DNA from: Variovorax gracilis
GTDB lineage: Bacteria > Pseudomonadota > Gammaproteobacteria > Burkholderiales > Burkholderiaceae_C
Assembly (NCBI RefSeq): GCF_030317115.1
Contig: NZ_JASZYF010000021.1
Coordinates: 1 to 64,000 of the forward strand
Direction of reading: 5' to 3'
DNA length: 64,000 bases
Within the stretch, counting starts at the first letter, position 1; every line of letters starts with the position of its first letter. The position numbers and the translations under genes were made by a program. This document shows positions 44,280 through 51,803 of this stretch, in pieces. The notes below the pieces were generated by a model. It saw only the letters and a list, made by a program, of their open reading frames with translations, was not told the origin of the DNA and did not search any database.

Positions 44280-44508
44280 GCCAATCCTGGGTGTCAGTGA
44301 ACTGCTTTCCTCACACAACTACTAACAAAATCAAGCACTTAGAGGAAAGTGAACAGCAACTAACGTCTGTCAATTTGCACTCGTTCGCACTCGTTTCCCA
44401 TCGCCATTGACAGAAAAGCTGCCAGAAATCCAAGCGATGCAGTCATTGTAGCGATACGCTTCACCGCGGCCTACGCCGCGCAAGACAAGCTCGATGCGCC
44501 ACGGCAGC
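44280..44508. other. Left end of the island: noncoding, with a tandem repeat
   Basis: No gene is supported here. GCACTCGTT occurs twice, at 44377-44385 and 44387-44395, spaced one base. Short direct repeats about 100 bp from an att core are typical of arm sites for a tyrosine integrase or excisionase, but this is only positional inference. No integrase gene or remnant is visible. Confidence 0.4.
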
Positions 44509-45957
44509 TCAGGAAGGCAAGTCGAAGGGGACCATCTGCTCGGGAACGGGCGCACGCCCCCGCGCCGCAGATGGAGAAATTCCGTGACGAATAAGAATCA
44601 GTTCAGCCGTTTTGGGTGCGACCGGCGACATCGATGGAAACGCCGCCTTGAGGTGAACGGTATGAGAGTAACCAAAACATGCGCCGGGCGTGCTGCACTT
44701 GTGACCGTTCGGGGGCCTGATAGACGTGATTTCATACCCGCGATGAATGTGCCAGCCCGTCACCGTCCTCGAGGCTGTGACAAGCTCCTCGAGCAGTAGC
44801 ACCAGAAATCGGTTGAGCGCGTAGGCGTATCCCGGAGTCGCCTCTTTGACTACCCACGTGACGTGCAGGCGCTTTGCCATAACTTCGGGGCGGAACACAG
44901 CCCGAAGTAACGCGTGCAGGTTGCTATGGGACATTTTCCACGACGCAACCAGCTTGGACACCGCTGCCTCGATGGCCTTGTGCCACGCTTCTAGTTCCCC
45001 CGGCACACCCTTGTTTGACTTCCATGCATGTGCTCTTCGCGCCTTGTCCTCCGCAGCCAAAATGTCGGCCCGCAACCATTCGGGTTGCAAATCGAAAGTA
45101 GGTGATAGCTCGCGCCCGCGCGTTTCCAGCTTTTCGAAGAGTTCTTTGCCGAACCATCCTGTGAGTGCGCGCTGGACGTCCTGCATCGCGCCATCACCCC
45201 CGCCGGAGATGAGGACCCCGTTCAACACCTTGGGTAACGGCAAATGACCGTCCGAGAGATTGTCGTTGTCGAACCAGAATCGGTGACCTGAGAAGCCGCC
45301 CCAACTTCCCGGAGGTGGAAAGTCACTCGTCAACTCGTCGCCAAACCCGTAGCAGCGCACCACTACAGCGAATCGTTCGGTCGTGTCGGTTGCGGACTTC
45401 CAGGGTCCCGAAACGTCTACACCTGCTTTCGGACTCAGGTCAGTAATTCCCGCAAAAAAGGGGTCAGCGTTCTCTGGCGGTCGAACGGTCACCTTCCCTC
45501 GGCCCATTTGCCCTGCACGGTGGGCCGTCCAATCCTGGAATTCTTTCATGAAGGAGTTCGCCAAGGCACTGCCAGGACCGACGGTCTGCGGAAGGACAGC
45601 GCTGCGCATTCCGAATGGGAACACACCCTTAGTCCAGTGCGCATGAGGCCAGTCGTATTCAGTCGGGTCCACCCGACGAAAGGACGCTTGCAGCAGAGTA
45701 GAAAATGGCGCTGCGTCCTTCTCAATGACCGTCACATTCACACCGCCTTCGGCCGCAGTCATGGCGACCGTCATCCCAGCAGCTCCGCCGCCTAAGACAA
45801 GCAACTTTGACGCGGACGAAAGGATGCCTTCATCGAGAAGCCCCTGAGCGAGCAGCGTGGCACGCAGCAACTGGTCGCGAACGTTCCCCGTTCGAAGACT
45901 CGTTAAGTCAAAGACCCTCGGAGAAACACGATGGTACGCGAGTGCCTGGTTCGGCAT
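44509..45957 (-). CDS. FAD/NAD(P)-binding oxidoreductase-like protein of a defence island
   Basis: 482 aa. The N-terminal Rossmann motif LLVLGGGAAGMTVAMTAAEG (GGGAAGM at 56-62, with acidic Glu79 in TVIEKD) is a dinucleotide-binding fold as in flavin oxidoreductases. Residues about 85-330 vary from known flavoenzymes and include GGGDGAMQDVQRAL (second Gly-rich loop). The C-terminus has KTAELILIRHGISP. Start supported by GGGAGG 5 nt upstream. It lies 65 bp after the small gene at 46023-46388 in the same direction, forming a two-gene unit next to the att site. I do not recognise a specific family; a flavin-dependent role in a conflict system is an inference. Confidence 0.65.
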   Translation of the reverse strand: MPNQALAYHRVSPRVFDLTSLRTGNVRDQLLRATLLAQGLLDEGILSSASKLLVLGGGAAGMTVAMTAAEGGVNVTVIEKDAAPFSTLLQASFRRVDPTEYDWPHAHWTKGVFPFGMRSAVLPQTVGPGSALANSFMKEFQDWTAHRAGQMGRGKVTVRPPENADPFFAGITDLSPKAGVDVSGPWKSATDTTERFAVVVRCYGFGDELTSDFPPPGSWGGFSGHRFWFDNDNLSDGHLPLPKVLNGVLISGGGDGAMQDVQRALTGWFGKELFEKLETRGRELSPTFDLQPEWLRADILAAEDKARRAHAWKSNKGVPGELEAWHKAIEAAVSKLVASWKMSHSNLHALLRAVFRPEVMAKRLHVTWVVKEATPGYAYALNRFLVLLLEELVTASRTVTGWHIHRGYEITSIRPPNGHKCSTPGACFGYSHTVHLKAAFPSMSPVAPKTAELILIRHGISPSAARGRAPVPEQMVPFDLPS

Positions 45958-46022
45958 TCGACCCTCCCATATGCGGTGTTCGCCGAAGCGAAGCTTTTTT
46001 TATGAGCGCGCTGTGCGGGGGA

Positions 46023-46388
46023 CTAGATGAGCCCGCGTCTCGTTTCACGACGATTTGTCCAGTACCAATTGATGTACTGCTCTGCCCCGGCTTTCAAGCT
46101 TTCCGAGTTGCTCCTGTGCAGCCCGATTTGGCGTGCTGCCAGCTTGGCGGGTGTCGGCTCTAGGTCTCTGACGACCGCGTCTCGAGGGAAGACAATCACG
46201 CCGCTTGGAACTTTGTCTTCGCGCATCTGCTTTTCGAGGTCAGACGCTGCGGCCTCAAGGCCTTCGAGCTCAGGCAGCAAGGCAACATCCAACCCATCGA
46301 TGCGCAAAATCGAAACGGACGAGGTCTGCCCACGGGCCGGCTCAGCACGAGGGGGCTCTTCAGGCAGCAGGTCGTAAACCTCAGGCAT
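46023..46388 (-). CDS. Small conserved-looking protein upstream of the oxidoreductase
   Basis: 121 aa from MPEVYDLLPEEP; the ATG at 46388 has GAGGAG at 7 nt, better than the longer frame from 46451. It has an acidic N-terminus, a short beta-rich part (SSVSILRIDGLDVALLPEL), a helical middle with acidic repeats and a C-terminal QYINWYWTNRRETRRGLI. No signal or membrane helix. Transcribed with the following oxidoreductase gene, it may be a partner or substrate. Family not recognised. Confidence 0.55.
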   Translation of the reverse strand: MPEVYDLLPEEPPRAEPARGQTSSVSILRIDGLDVALLPELEGLEAAASDLEKQMREDKVPSGVIVFPRDAVVRDLEPTPAKLAARQIGLHRSNSESLKAGAEQYINWYWTNRRETRRGLI

Positions 46389-46952
46389 TTGGACACTCCT
46401 CACTAGCAGCGCCGTGATTTCACCGCACAGTACGGGCAGCGCCGCCCGCACACGGTAGGACTTTCCCGCACATCAACGTAATACTTTCGTATTCGCGGAG
46501 GGCTGACAACCACATTCTAAGCCTTGACGATGAACGCGTGCCATGCTAGCCAATTTTCAGGCAGGAGAAGGAAGGAAGTCACAGGAGAATGGCCCCAAAA
46601 TGGGGCAGCTCAAGGGGAGTTGGGCTATCCACGCAATCATCGTGCCCCCCTCGAACATCCCACGCGCCCGGCAACGCAGGCTGTTTAGGGCGATGGTCCG
46701 ACGCTCTGTGTGTCCCCTGACGCATCTAAAGCTCCTACACCGACGGTCGGCGCTAGGCGCGGGCACCGGGGTTTGCGCAAGGAATCGCTTGGAACTCCCA
46801 CCCCGGGAGCTGGAAGGAGCAGGGCGGGCGAACAATCCTTGGGATACCCGGCATTCCCGCGGGCAGCAGACTCACGGGCAGCGCTTGAGCGAGCTGCGGC
46901 CAATGGGCGCCGCGAATCGCTCGACCTCTGACCTTGCTCGCGGAGCCACGCC
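46389..46952. other. Intergenic stretch of about 560 bp with small dyads
   Basis: No ORF with coding character was found on either strand. It holds the divergent promoters for the genes at 46388 (leftward) and 46953 (rightward), an AATAC/GTATT dyad at 46480-46493 and a GCCCC-AAAAT-GGGGC hairpin at 46592-46606. Part may be the remains of older insertions, but nothing specific can be named. Confidence 0.4.
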
Positions 46953-48110
46953 ATGGAAATATCGCGCGAAGACCTTTACCGACGCGTCTGGGAGACGCCC
47001 CTCACCAGGCTCGCCGCGGAGTGGGGACTTACCGATGTCGGGCTCGCCAAGCTTTGCCGCCGCCACAACATCCCGACCCCACCGGTTGGTCATTGGACCA
47101 AGGTCGCTCACGGCAAAGGCGTGATGCGGCCGGCGCTGCCCGAAGCGAATGAAACCACGGTGGCGCTCAGCACGGCCCCCGCACCGCCATCCACAGGTGC
47201 GGCGGTCGTTGCCGAGGAATTCCCGGACTTGAAGATTGTTGTGAGGCAGGACTTGAGCAACCTCGCACCGGTTGCCGCCGCCACCTTCGTGAGCTTGCTG
47301 AAGACGAAGACTGCGGACTCAGGACTCGTGTTCTCCGGCGGTCCGAAGTTGGCGTCGTGCAGCTTGAGTCGGGCGACGGTCGAGCGCGCCGTGCGCCTCT
47401 TGGATGCCATCGAGCGCGCGCTGCCGGCGGTGAACGCAAAGTTCGTTCATGCCAAAGATGCCGGGCGTCTCAGCGTGGAGGTCGACGGCGAGAAAGTGAC
47501 CTTTTCGCTCGACGAGAAGTTCAAGCGCACGGAACACGTCACACAAGACCCTCGGTATCCCTCTCTGAAGAATCGCGACTACACGTATGAGTTTTCCGGC
47601 GACCTCAAGGTGTCCATCGACGGTTACTACGACGGCAGGAAGACCTGGTCAGACGGTTCGCGTGCGCGGCTGGACGACAAACTCACGGAAGTCATCCTCG
47701 GGTTGGTAGCAGCCGCTAGGTCGATGCGAGCGCGACGAGAAGAGCGCGAAGCGCAGCGCCTTCGGTGGGAGGAGGTCGCGAAGATTCGGGCGCGCGAAGC
47801 GGAGGAAGAGCGCCGACTGCTCGCGTTTCGAAGCAAGTTCGCGAACGAGGCCGCCGCGTGGGTGCGACACCGCGAAGCCCAGGAGTACTTGGCGTTTTTA
47901 CAACGCTCGCTCAGCGATGGGCAACCCGAAGTGGCGCTTCCGGAGGCAAGCACTGCCTGGCTCGGTGTAGCACAGCGGGCTGTAGCTGAGCTCGACCCGT
48001 CCGCGCATCGCCTGCATCTGCTGCGCACCGGTTACTCCCCGAGTTCTTGGGAGGCGCCCTTTGGCGGCGTGATTGTCAAGGAATCAGCTAGAGGCTCGCC
48101 TGCGGCGTGA
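46953..48110 (+). CDS. Conserved hypothetical island protein with N-terminal HTH-like segment
   Basis: 385 aa. The N-terminal 50 residues (SREDLYRRVWETPLTRLAAEWGL then LAKLCRRHNIPTPPVGHWTK) are a conserved segment seen in many island proteins of Proteobacteria and look like a helix-turn-helix. The middle is beta-rich, and the C-terminal third (about 250-330) is an Arg/Glu-rich coiled coil. No enzymatic motif. ATG at 46953 follows GCGGAG 7 nt upstream. Such proteins recur in genomic islands without known function. Confidence 0.65.
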   Translation: MEISREDLYRRVWETPLTRLAAEWGLTDVGLAKLCRRHNIPTPPVGHWTKVAHGKGVMRPALPEANETTVALSTAPAPPSTGAAVVAEEFPDLKIVVRQDLSNLAPVAAATFVSLLKTKTADSGLVFSGGPKLASCSLSRATVERAVRLLDAIERALPAVNAKFVHAKDAGRLSVEVDGEKVTFSLDEKFKRTEHVTQDPRYPSLKNRDYTYEFSGDLKVSIDGYYDGRKTWSDGSRARLDDKLTEVILGLVAAARSMRARREEREAQRLRWEEVAKIRAREAEEERRLLAFRSKFANEAAAWVRHREAQEYLAFLQRSLSDGQPEVALPEASTAWLGVAQRAVAELDPSAHRLHLLRTGYSPSSWEAPFGGVIVKESARGSPAA

Positions 48111-48266
48111 TTGACGACGGACTGTTCTCACCGTTCTTCGTTGGAAAGACGGTTGGCTTGCGCGCATTTGCGTCTAGGCCGCCCGAATCTAAAAGATGCT
48201 TCTACACGAACGGCACCGGCAGCAATGTCCGGCCGACAACCACCCAATCCGCACTGAAAGCACCCC

Positions 48267-48731
48267 ATGACCGTGACCCTAACCCAGCCTCCTTCCCTCG
48301 AAGAACTGCAGGAAACGAAGGCCCGTCGCAAATTCAACCCGGGCTCCTGCCCAGACTCCTACCGTCCAGGCAATGCCGAGGAACACTGCGCGCAGCTGCT
48401 GTCTACCGACTGGGCATACGTCTTCGGCAATTGCGGGCTGGTCCATCAGGCCTGTCCAACCGCGTTCGAGCTGCTGGTGCTCCAGCGATACCACGCCAAC
48501 GATGCAGATAGTTCCGTTCACGATTACTACGAGCTGCGCCGCCGCGTCCGGGTGATTGAGGACGAGATGGAACAAGCGAGGTCGCAGATTTTGACGCGCA
48601 CGCCAGGGCGCCCATCCCTCACGATGCACTACGCCCTGCTTGAGTTCCGCGACGCCGTCGTGCGCAAGATGCACGCGGCCCGCGAGAGTCTCTACCGTGC
48701 CACCGCAGAACGGTGCCACGAAGCCGAGTAG
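48267..48731 (+). CDS. Hypothetical island protein
   Basis: 154 aa. It has scattered cysteines (NPGSCPDSYRPGNAEEHC and CGLVHQACPT), helical predictions in the second half (DYYELRRRVRVIEDEMEQA) and ends RCHEAE. No signal peptide or known domain. Codon usage is similar to the neighbours. It lies 156 bp after the previous gene and 9 bp before a 63-aa frame. Function unknown. Confidence 0.55.
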   Translation: MTVTLTQPPSLEELQETKARRKFNPGSCPDSYRPGNAEEHCAQLLSTDWAYVFGNCGLVHQACPTAFELLVLQRYHANDADSSVHDYYELRRRVRVIEDEMEQARSQILTRTPGRPSLTMHYALLEFRDAVVRKMHAARESLYRATAERCHEAE

Positions 48732-48740
48732 GACGCGACC

Positions 48741-48932
48741 ATGGACTCCGAAACGAGCGCCGGCGAGCCATTTGTCGACGGCTGCCACCACCAAATCGGC
48801 GAGACTGACCAGCAAGGCCGCACATTCCTCGGCTACCTCGAAGCTCGCCCCTCCGCGGCGCCCGCATGGTCGTCGTCGAAGTGCGAGGAATCAACGCCGC
48901 CAGACGTCGATTGGTCGAGGACTCCGCACTGA
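48741..48932 (+). CDS. Very small hypothetical protein, uncertain
   Basis: 63 aa (MDSETSAGEPFVDGCHHQIGE at the start), preceded by AGGA 7 nt upstream and immediately followed by the heptamer repeat at 48931. It is acidic with His/Cys residues and no recognisable domain. It may be the 3' partner of the preceding gene, but could also be chance coding. Confidence 0.35.
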   Translation: MDSETSAGEPFVDGCHHQIGETDQQGRTFLGYLEARPSAAPAWSSSKCEESTPPDVDWSRTPH

Positions 48933-48965
48933 GCCAGGAGCCAGGAGCCAGGAGCCAGGAGCCAA
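48931..48965 (+). repeat. Tandem heptamer repeat (GAGCCAG, five copies)
   Basis: Five head-to-tail copies of GAGCCAG, the last ending in A, start in the stop codon region of the 63-aa frame and end 3 bp before a 20-bp palindrome. Pure tandem arrays of this length often vary in copy number. Confidence 0.85.
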
Positions 48966-48967
48966 CA

Positions 48968-48987
48968 CGATTTTGTCGACAAAATCG
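48968..48987. repeat. 20-bp perfect palindrome, copy 1
   Basis: CGATTTTGTCGACAAAATCG reads the same on both strands. Its 16-bp core ATTTTGTCGACAAAAT recurs at 49482-49497. The two copies flank or lie within a decayed gene, which suggests a small mobile palindromic repeat. Confidence 0.8.
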
Positions 48988-49094
48988 GACAGGTCGCCGA
49001 GGTGCAACCAACCTTTGTTCAGCCCGTCCGACTCAGTCGTTGAAATGCGACGAACGTCGGGCGTTCGTCCCCTACAGAGGCCGGACCCGGCAAG

Positions 49095-49620
49095 TCAGAC
49101 CTTCGGGCCTGCGCGAAGAAGCCTCTGAAGAAGTGCTGTTCCGCCGGCGTTGTTCATCGTCAGCGACGCGGACGTGCCCTGCGACTTGTCATAGACGACC
49201 AGGTCCTCGCGGCTGTCGCGCGAGGCCTCAAATCCCACGCGTCGACGTGCCGAGTAACGATGACCAGCTTCTCGTTGTCAAGCACGAGATTGCGCGTGAG
49301 CTCTCGCGCTCCAATGACACTGGGAAGCTTCTTGAGCCCTGCCCCAGAACGCTGAACCGGCTGAGCAATCCGCTGTGCTCGACGTCGGCCGGTGTCAACG
49401 GGTCCGGGGCCCCTGGCTTTGCGCTGTGGCTCAAGGAAATCAACACGACAAAGGACCTGCAGCCCGCCGACCGAGCGCGAAATTTTGTCGACAAAATCCT
49501 CTTTCTGATTCCGGGGGGCCGGCAGAGGCGGGCCCGGTTCCACGACCATTGAATACGAGGGACTCCTCCTTCCTCGGAATGCGCAGGGACGTTGAGGGCG
49601 ACCATCATGGCCGCCCTCAT
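49095..49620 (-). pseudogene. Decayed gene with frameshifts, unknown family
   Basis: A coding-like stretch runs leftward but changes frame. One frame gives LPSVIGARELTRNLVLDN and continues to VTRHVDAWD; near 49229 the reading moves to another frame that continues EASRDSREDLVVYDKSQG and ends NNAGGTALLQRLLRAGPKV at 49095. A second shift near 49345 joins the upstream part. The palindromic repeat at 49482-49497 sits in its 5' portion. Overall it looks like an inactive gene rather than three separate ones. The ancestral family was not recognised. Confidence 0.5.
49482..49497. repeat. 16-bp palindrome, copy 2
   Basis: ATTTTGTCGACAAAAT, identical to the core of the palindrome at 48968-48987. It lies inside the decayed gene, so it was probably inserted there. 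Confidence 0.8.
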
Positions 49621-49624
49621 TCAA

Positions 49625-49834
49625 TCAATCATCTTCTTGTCTCGTCTTGGATGCGTGCGAGGAAAATCCCAGCGCGTTGAGGTGCTTGTTGATGGTCGTG
49701 TAGCTGCCTCGACCGCCCAACTCCAATCGCACGTTCCAGGGGCCTACCCGCCTGCCCTGCTTCAGCAACGCGATGCAGGCGTCGCGCACCTCTTCCAGGG
49801 TGATGTGGCCCTTCCCTACTGTCTTCTTCGCCAT
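49625..49834 (-). CDS. Short KfrA-like DNA-binding protein
   Basis: 69 aa from MAKKTVGKGH; ribosome site AAAGG lies 7 nt upstream of the ATG. The segment ITLEEVRDACIALLKQGRR then GGRGSYTTINKHLNA matches the N-terminal DNA-binding domain of plasmid KfrA and related proteins, in which the S-x-T-T-I-N/S-x-H helix contacts DNA. The long coiled-coil tail of KfrA is absent, so this is either a stand-alone regulator or a truncated remnant. It is divergent from the BPSL0761/HAD operon and could regulate it. Confidence 0.55.
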   Translation of the reverse strand: MAKKTVGKGHITLEEVRDACIALLKQGRRVGPWNVRLELGGRGSYTTINKHLNALGFSSHASKTRQEDD

Positions 49835-50191
49835 GAATGGCCTTTGCAAATGAGGACGACACCGCGTCGTCCGCACTGCGTGTAGCCACCACCTCTCGAG
49901 CAAGCCTGAACGGGGAGGTGTAATCAAAATTTCTTGTCTGTCACCCGGTCTCTTGGGAGCATCAGGGATAGAGCCGATTCCGACTGCCGAGTGCATCGCC
50001 TCCTGCGCTTGTCTGAGCAGCCAACGCACAGCCTCTGCAGTTCCCGGACGGAGAACCGAACCTTCGAAAGCACTTCGCATTCGATACACAAAGGCCCGAG
50101 ATTGAGAAACGACAACAAAGCGAAACCACGACAACGCACCCTCGTGCATGCCCTGATGGATGAGTGCGACGCAATTCGACAGCGAAGCCTC
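49835..50191. promoter_or_regulatory. Divergent promoter region of the RNA-repair operon
   Basis: A 357-bp stretch between the KfrA-like gene (leftward) and the first BPSL0761-family gene (rightward). It is AT-richer than flanking coding DNA around 49920-49945. I could not pick a convincing -35/-10 pair or a clean operator, and no coding sequence is supported here. Confidence 0.35.
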
Positions 50192-50413
50192 GTGACAGTG
50201 CCGAATGAGCGAACCCAAGCGGTCCTACATACGCGAGCCTTCCTTGAACTCTTCGTCGCCGGATGCTTAAGCGACTACGACAACGAGGACTTGAAGGCGC
50301 ATGTGCAAGGGCTGCTGCGACACTTTCCAAATAGCTCGGACATGCACATGGTGGCGATAGCCCTTCCGAAGGCTTGGGGTCCGCAATGGGCGGGGCCATT
50401 TGATGCTCACTAA
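50192..50413 (+). CDS. BPSL0761-family small protein, copy 1
   Basis: 73 aa from the GTG at 50192 (another GTG at 50198 is possible). The pattern VPNERTQAVLHTRAFLEL followed by GLLRHFPNSSDMHMVA is the short BPSL0761 family of Burkholderiales: an N-terminal P-x-E-R-T segment and a C-terminal LLRHYP-type segment. Function is unknown. It is followed, with an 11-bp overlap, by a HAD phosphatase gene, and the same pair recurs downstream. Members often occur next to small regulatory or toxin-like genes. Confidence 0.7.
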   Translation: MTVPNERTQAVLHTRAFLELFVAGCLSDYDNEDLKAHVQGLLRHFPNSSDMHMVAIALPKAWGPQWAGPFDAH

Positions 50414-51068
50414 TCACCGAATGGCCACGACGTCCCTGCGGCAACGCAGCTTGACGGGCTATGGGGGACCAGCGAGCTTGGCCAATCGGACGGTACTATT
50501 TCTCGACATCGACGACGTCATCTGCAAGAACTCGCCATACGGTGGCTATGACGTCGCTATGGCTTTCTCGGGCGTCAGCTCCTCCGGCGTAGCGAGCTTG
50601 AAGCGCCACGCCGAACTATGGCAAACACTTTTTGACGCTGACGCTTGCTCGTACCTGCGCGCGCTCTACAACGAGTTTTGTCCGGTATACGTCTTATCGA
50701 CCTCATGGTGGTGGCTTCTCGACGACGACGCGCTGCGAGAGGTACTCATACGCACCGGGCTCGGATTTGTTGTGGACAATCTGCATTCGGACATGGCCAC
50801 TCCGAAAGGCTCGCGTCCGAATCTTCGATGGACTGAAATCAAGGCCTGGCTCGACGCACACGCTGAGTTTGCCGGCAACTGGGTCGTTCTCGATGACCAC
50901 CTTTCGGGGACCGGCCTATTTGCCGGCCAGCCGGAAGAGCGTCGCCCCTACATCGTCCTGTGTTCCGAAGGCGTCGGGCTGACCGAACGCGAGTATTTGC
51001 AGCTTCGTGCTGCCTTCCAACTGCGCTCCGTGAAGCATGCAAGGTCGACCCATGACGATACCAAGTGA
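50403..51068 (+). CDS. HAD-fold phosphatase of the Swiss-army-knife RNA-repair type, copy 1
   Basis: 221 aa. Motif I is LFLDIDDVICKN (DxD nucleophile pair), motif II is VLSTSWWW and the distal acidic motif is VLDDH, the layout of the HAD domain in RNA repair proteins (HAD_SAK_2). These domains are predicted to remove 3' or 2',3'-cyclic phosphates from broken RNA. It overlaps the preceding BPSL0761 gene and the following one (17 bp), so it is translated as part of the run ending in KptA. The ATG at 50403 was preferred because of the GGGG-rich sequence just before it; 50421 is possible. Confidence 0.72.
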   Translation: MLTNHRMATTSLRQRSLTGYGGPASLANRTVLFLDIDDVICKNSPYGGYDVAMAFSGVSSSGVASLKRHAELWQTLFDADACSYLRALYNEFCPVYVLSTSWWWLLDDDALREVLIRTGLGFVVDNLHSDMATPKGSRPNLRWTEIKAWLDAHAEFAGNWVVLDDHLSGTGLFAGQPEERRPYIVLCSEGVGLTEREYLQLRAAFQLRSVKHARSTHDDTK

Positions 51069-51264
51069 GCGCACAAGAGCAGTGGTCGAAACGCGCCGAT
51101 TCCTGGAGAAAATAGCTGCAGGCCGAATGGTGCGGGAATCTCCCGAGCGCCTTCAAGACTACGCGAGAGCGTTGCTGCGACATTATCCGAACGGCTCGGA
51201 TTTGCTCTTAACGTCGAGTGTGTTGCCGGCCTGGTGGTCGCCTCCCGAAGAGCCCCGACCATGA
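51052..51264 (+). CDS. BPSL0761-family small protein, copy 2
   Basis: 70 aa. IPSERTRAVVETRRFLEKI and ALLRHYPNGSDLLLTSSVLPAW line up with copy 1 at 50192, about 40% identical by eye. It overlaps the end of the first HAD gene by 17 bp and the start of the second by 4 bp (ATGA). Its repeated pairing with HAD phosphatases suggests the two products act together. Function unknown. Confidence 0.72.
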   Translation: MTIPSERTRAVVETRRFLEKIAAGRMVRESPERLQDYARALLRHYPNGSDLLLTSSVLPAWWSPPEEPRP

Positions 51265-51803
51265 CTGGCCTCGCCCCCACAAAGGTCCCGGGTGGCCGCG
51301 GGGAGCTGGTGCTCTACCTAGACTACGACGGGGTCATGCATCACGAAGATGTTTGGTGGCACCCAAGACGCGGACCATACATCAAGGCCCCCGGGTGCTA
51401 CACGCTCTTTCAGCACACTCAGGTACTTGTCGATGCCCTAGAGCCGTATCCGAACATGAAGATTGTCCTGTCGACATCGTGGGTGCGGCACTACACTTTT
51501 TCCAAAGCCGCCAAGCGGCTCCCCCCACCACTGCAACAACGGGTCATCGGGGCGACATTTCACACCGAGATGCACGAAGGAAATTTCGTAGCGACCCCCC
51601 GAGGATTGCAAGTGTGGGCAGATGTCTTGCGACGCCAGCCGCGTGATTGGCTCGCAATCGATGACGACTGTCTGCACTGGCCGGCATGGTGTCGTGAAAA
51701 ACTGGTATGGACTCACGACGAGCTTGGCATCAGCGAACCGAGAGTCCTCGCTGAACTCAAGACGAAGCTCGCGCTGATGCACGCCAAGGGAAATACGCCA
51801 TGA
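51261..51803 (+). CDS. HAD-fold phosphatase of the RNA-repair type, copy 2
   Basis: 180 aa. LYLDYDGVMHHED (motif I), VLSTSWVRHYTF (motif II) and WLAIDDDCLHW (motif III/IV acidic) match the first HAD copy but overall sequence is diverged, so this is an old duplication or a second acquisition rather than a recent copy. ATGA overlaps on both sides fix the start and show tight coupling to the BPSL0761 gene before and kptA after. Predicted role: phosphate removal at damaged RNA ends. Confidence 0.75.
   Translation: MTGLAPTKVPGGRGELVLYLDYDGVMHHEDVWWHPRRGPYIKAPGCYTLFQHTQVLVDALEPYPNMKIVLSTSWVRHYTFSKAAKRLPPPLQQRVIGATFHTEMHEGNFVATPRGLQVWADVLRRQPRDWLAIDDDCLHWPAWCREKLVWTHDELGISEPRVLAELKTKLALMHAKGNTP

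Noticed and set aside
41092..44325. A 1077-codon plus-strand frame opposite the DyP-P450 gene, running through the tRNA remnant
   Set aside because: Repetitive Arg/His/Val-rich translation without domains, crossing a terminator and the att junction; it is an antisense artefact.
48931..48965. Possible CRISPR array from the tandem repeats
   Set aside because: Units are only 7 nt, contiguous and without spacers, and no cas genes are present.
44280..50191. An integrase gene at the left end of the island
   Set aside because: I looked for tyrosine and serine recombinase motifs on both strands and found none; it is probably at the right end outside the window.
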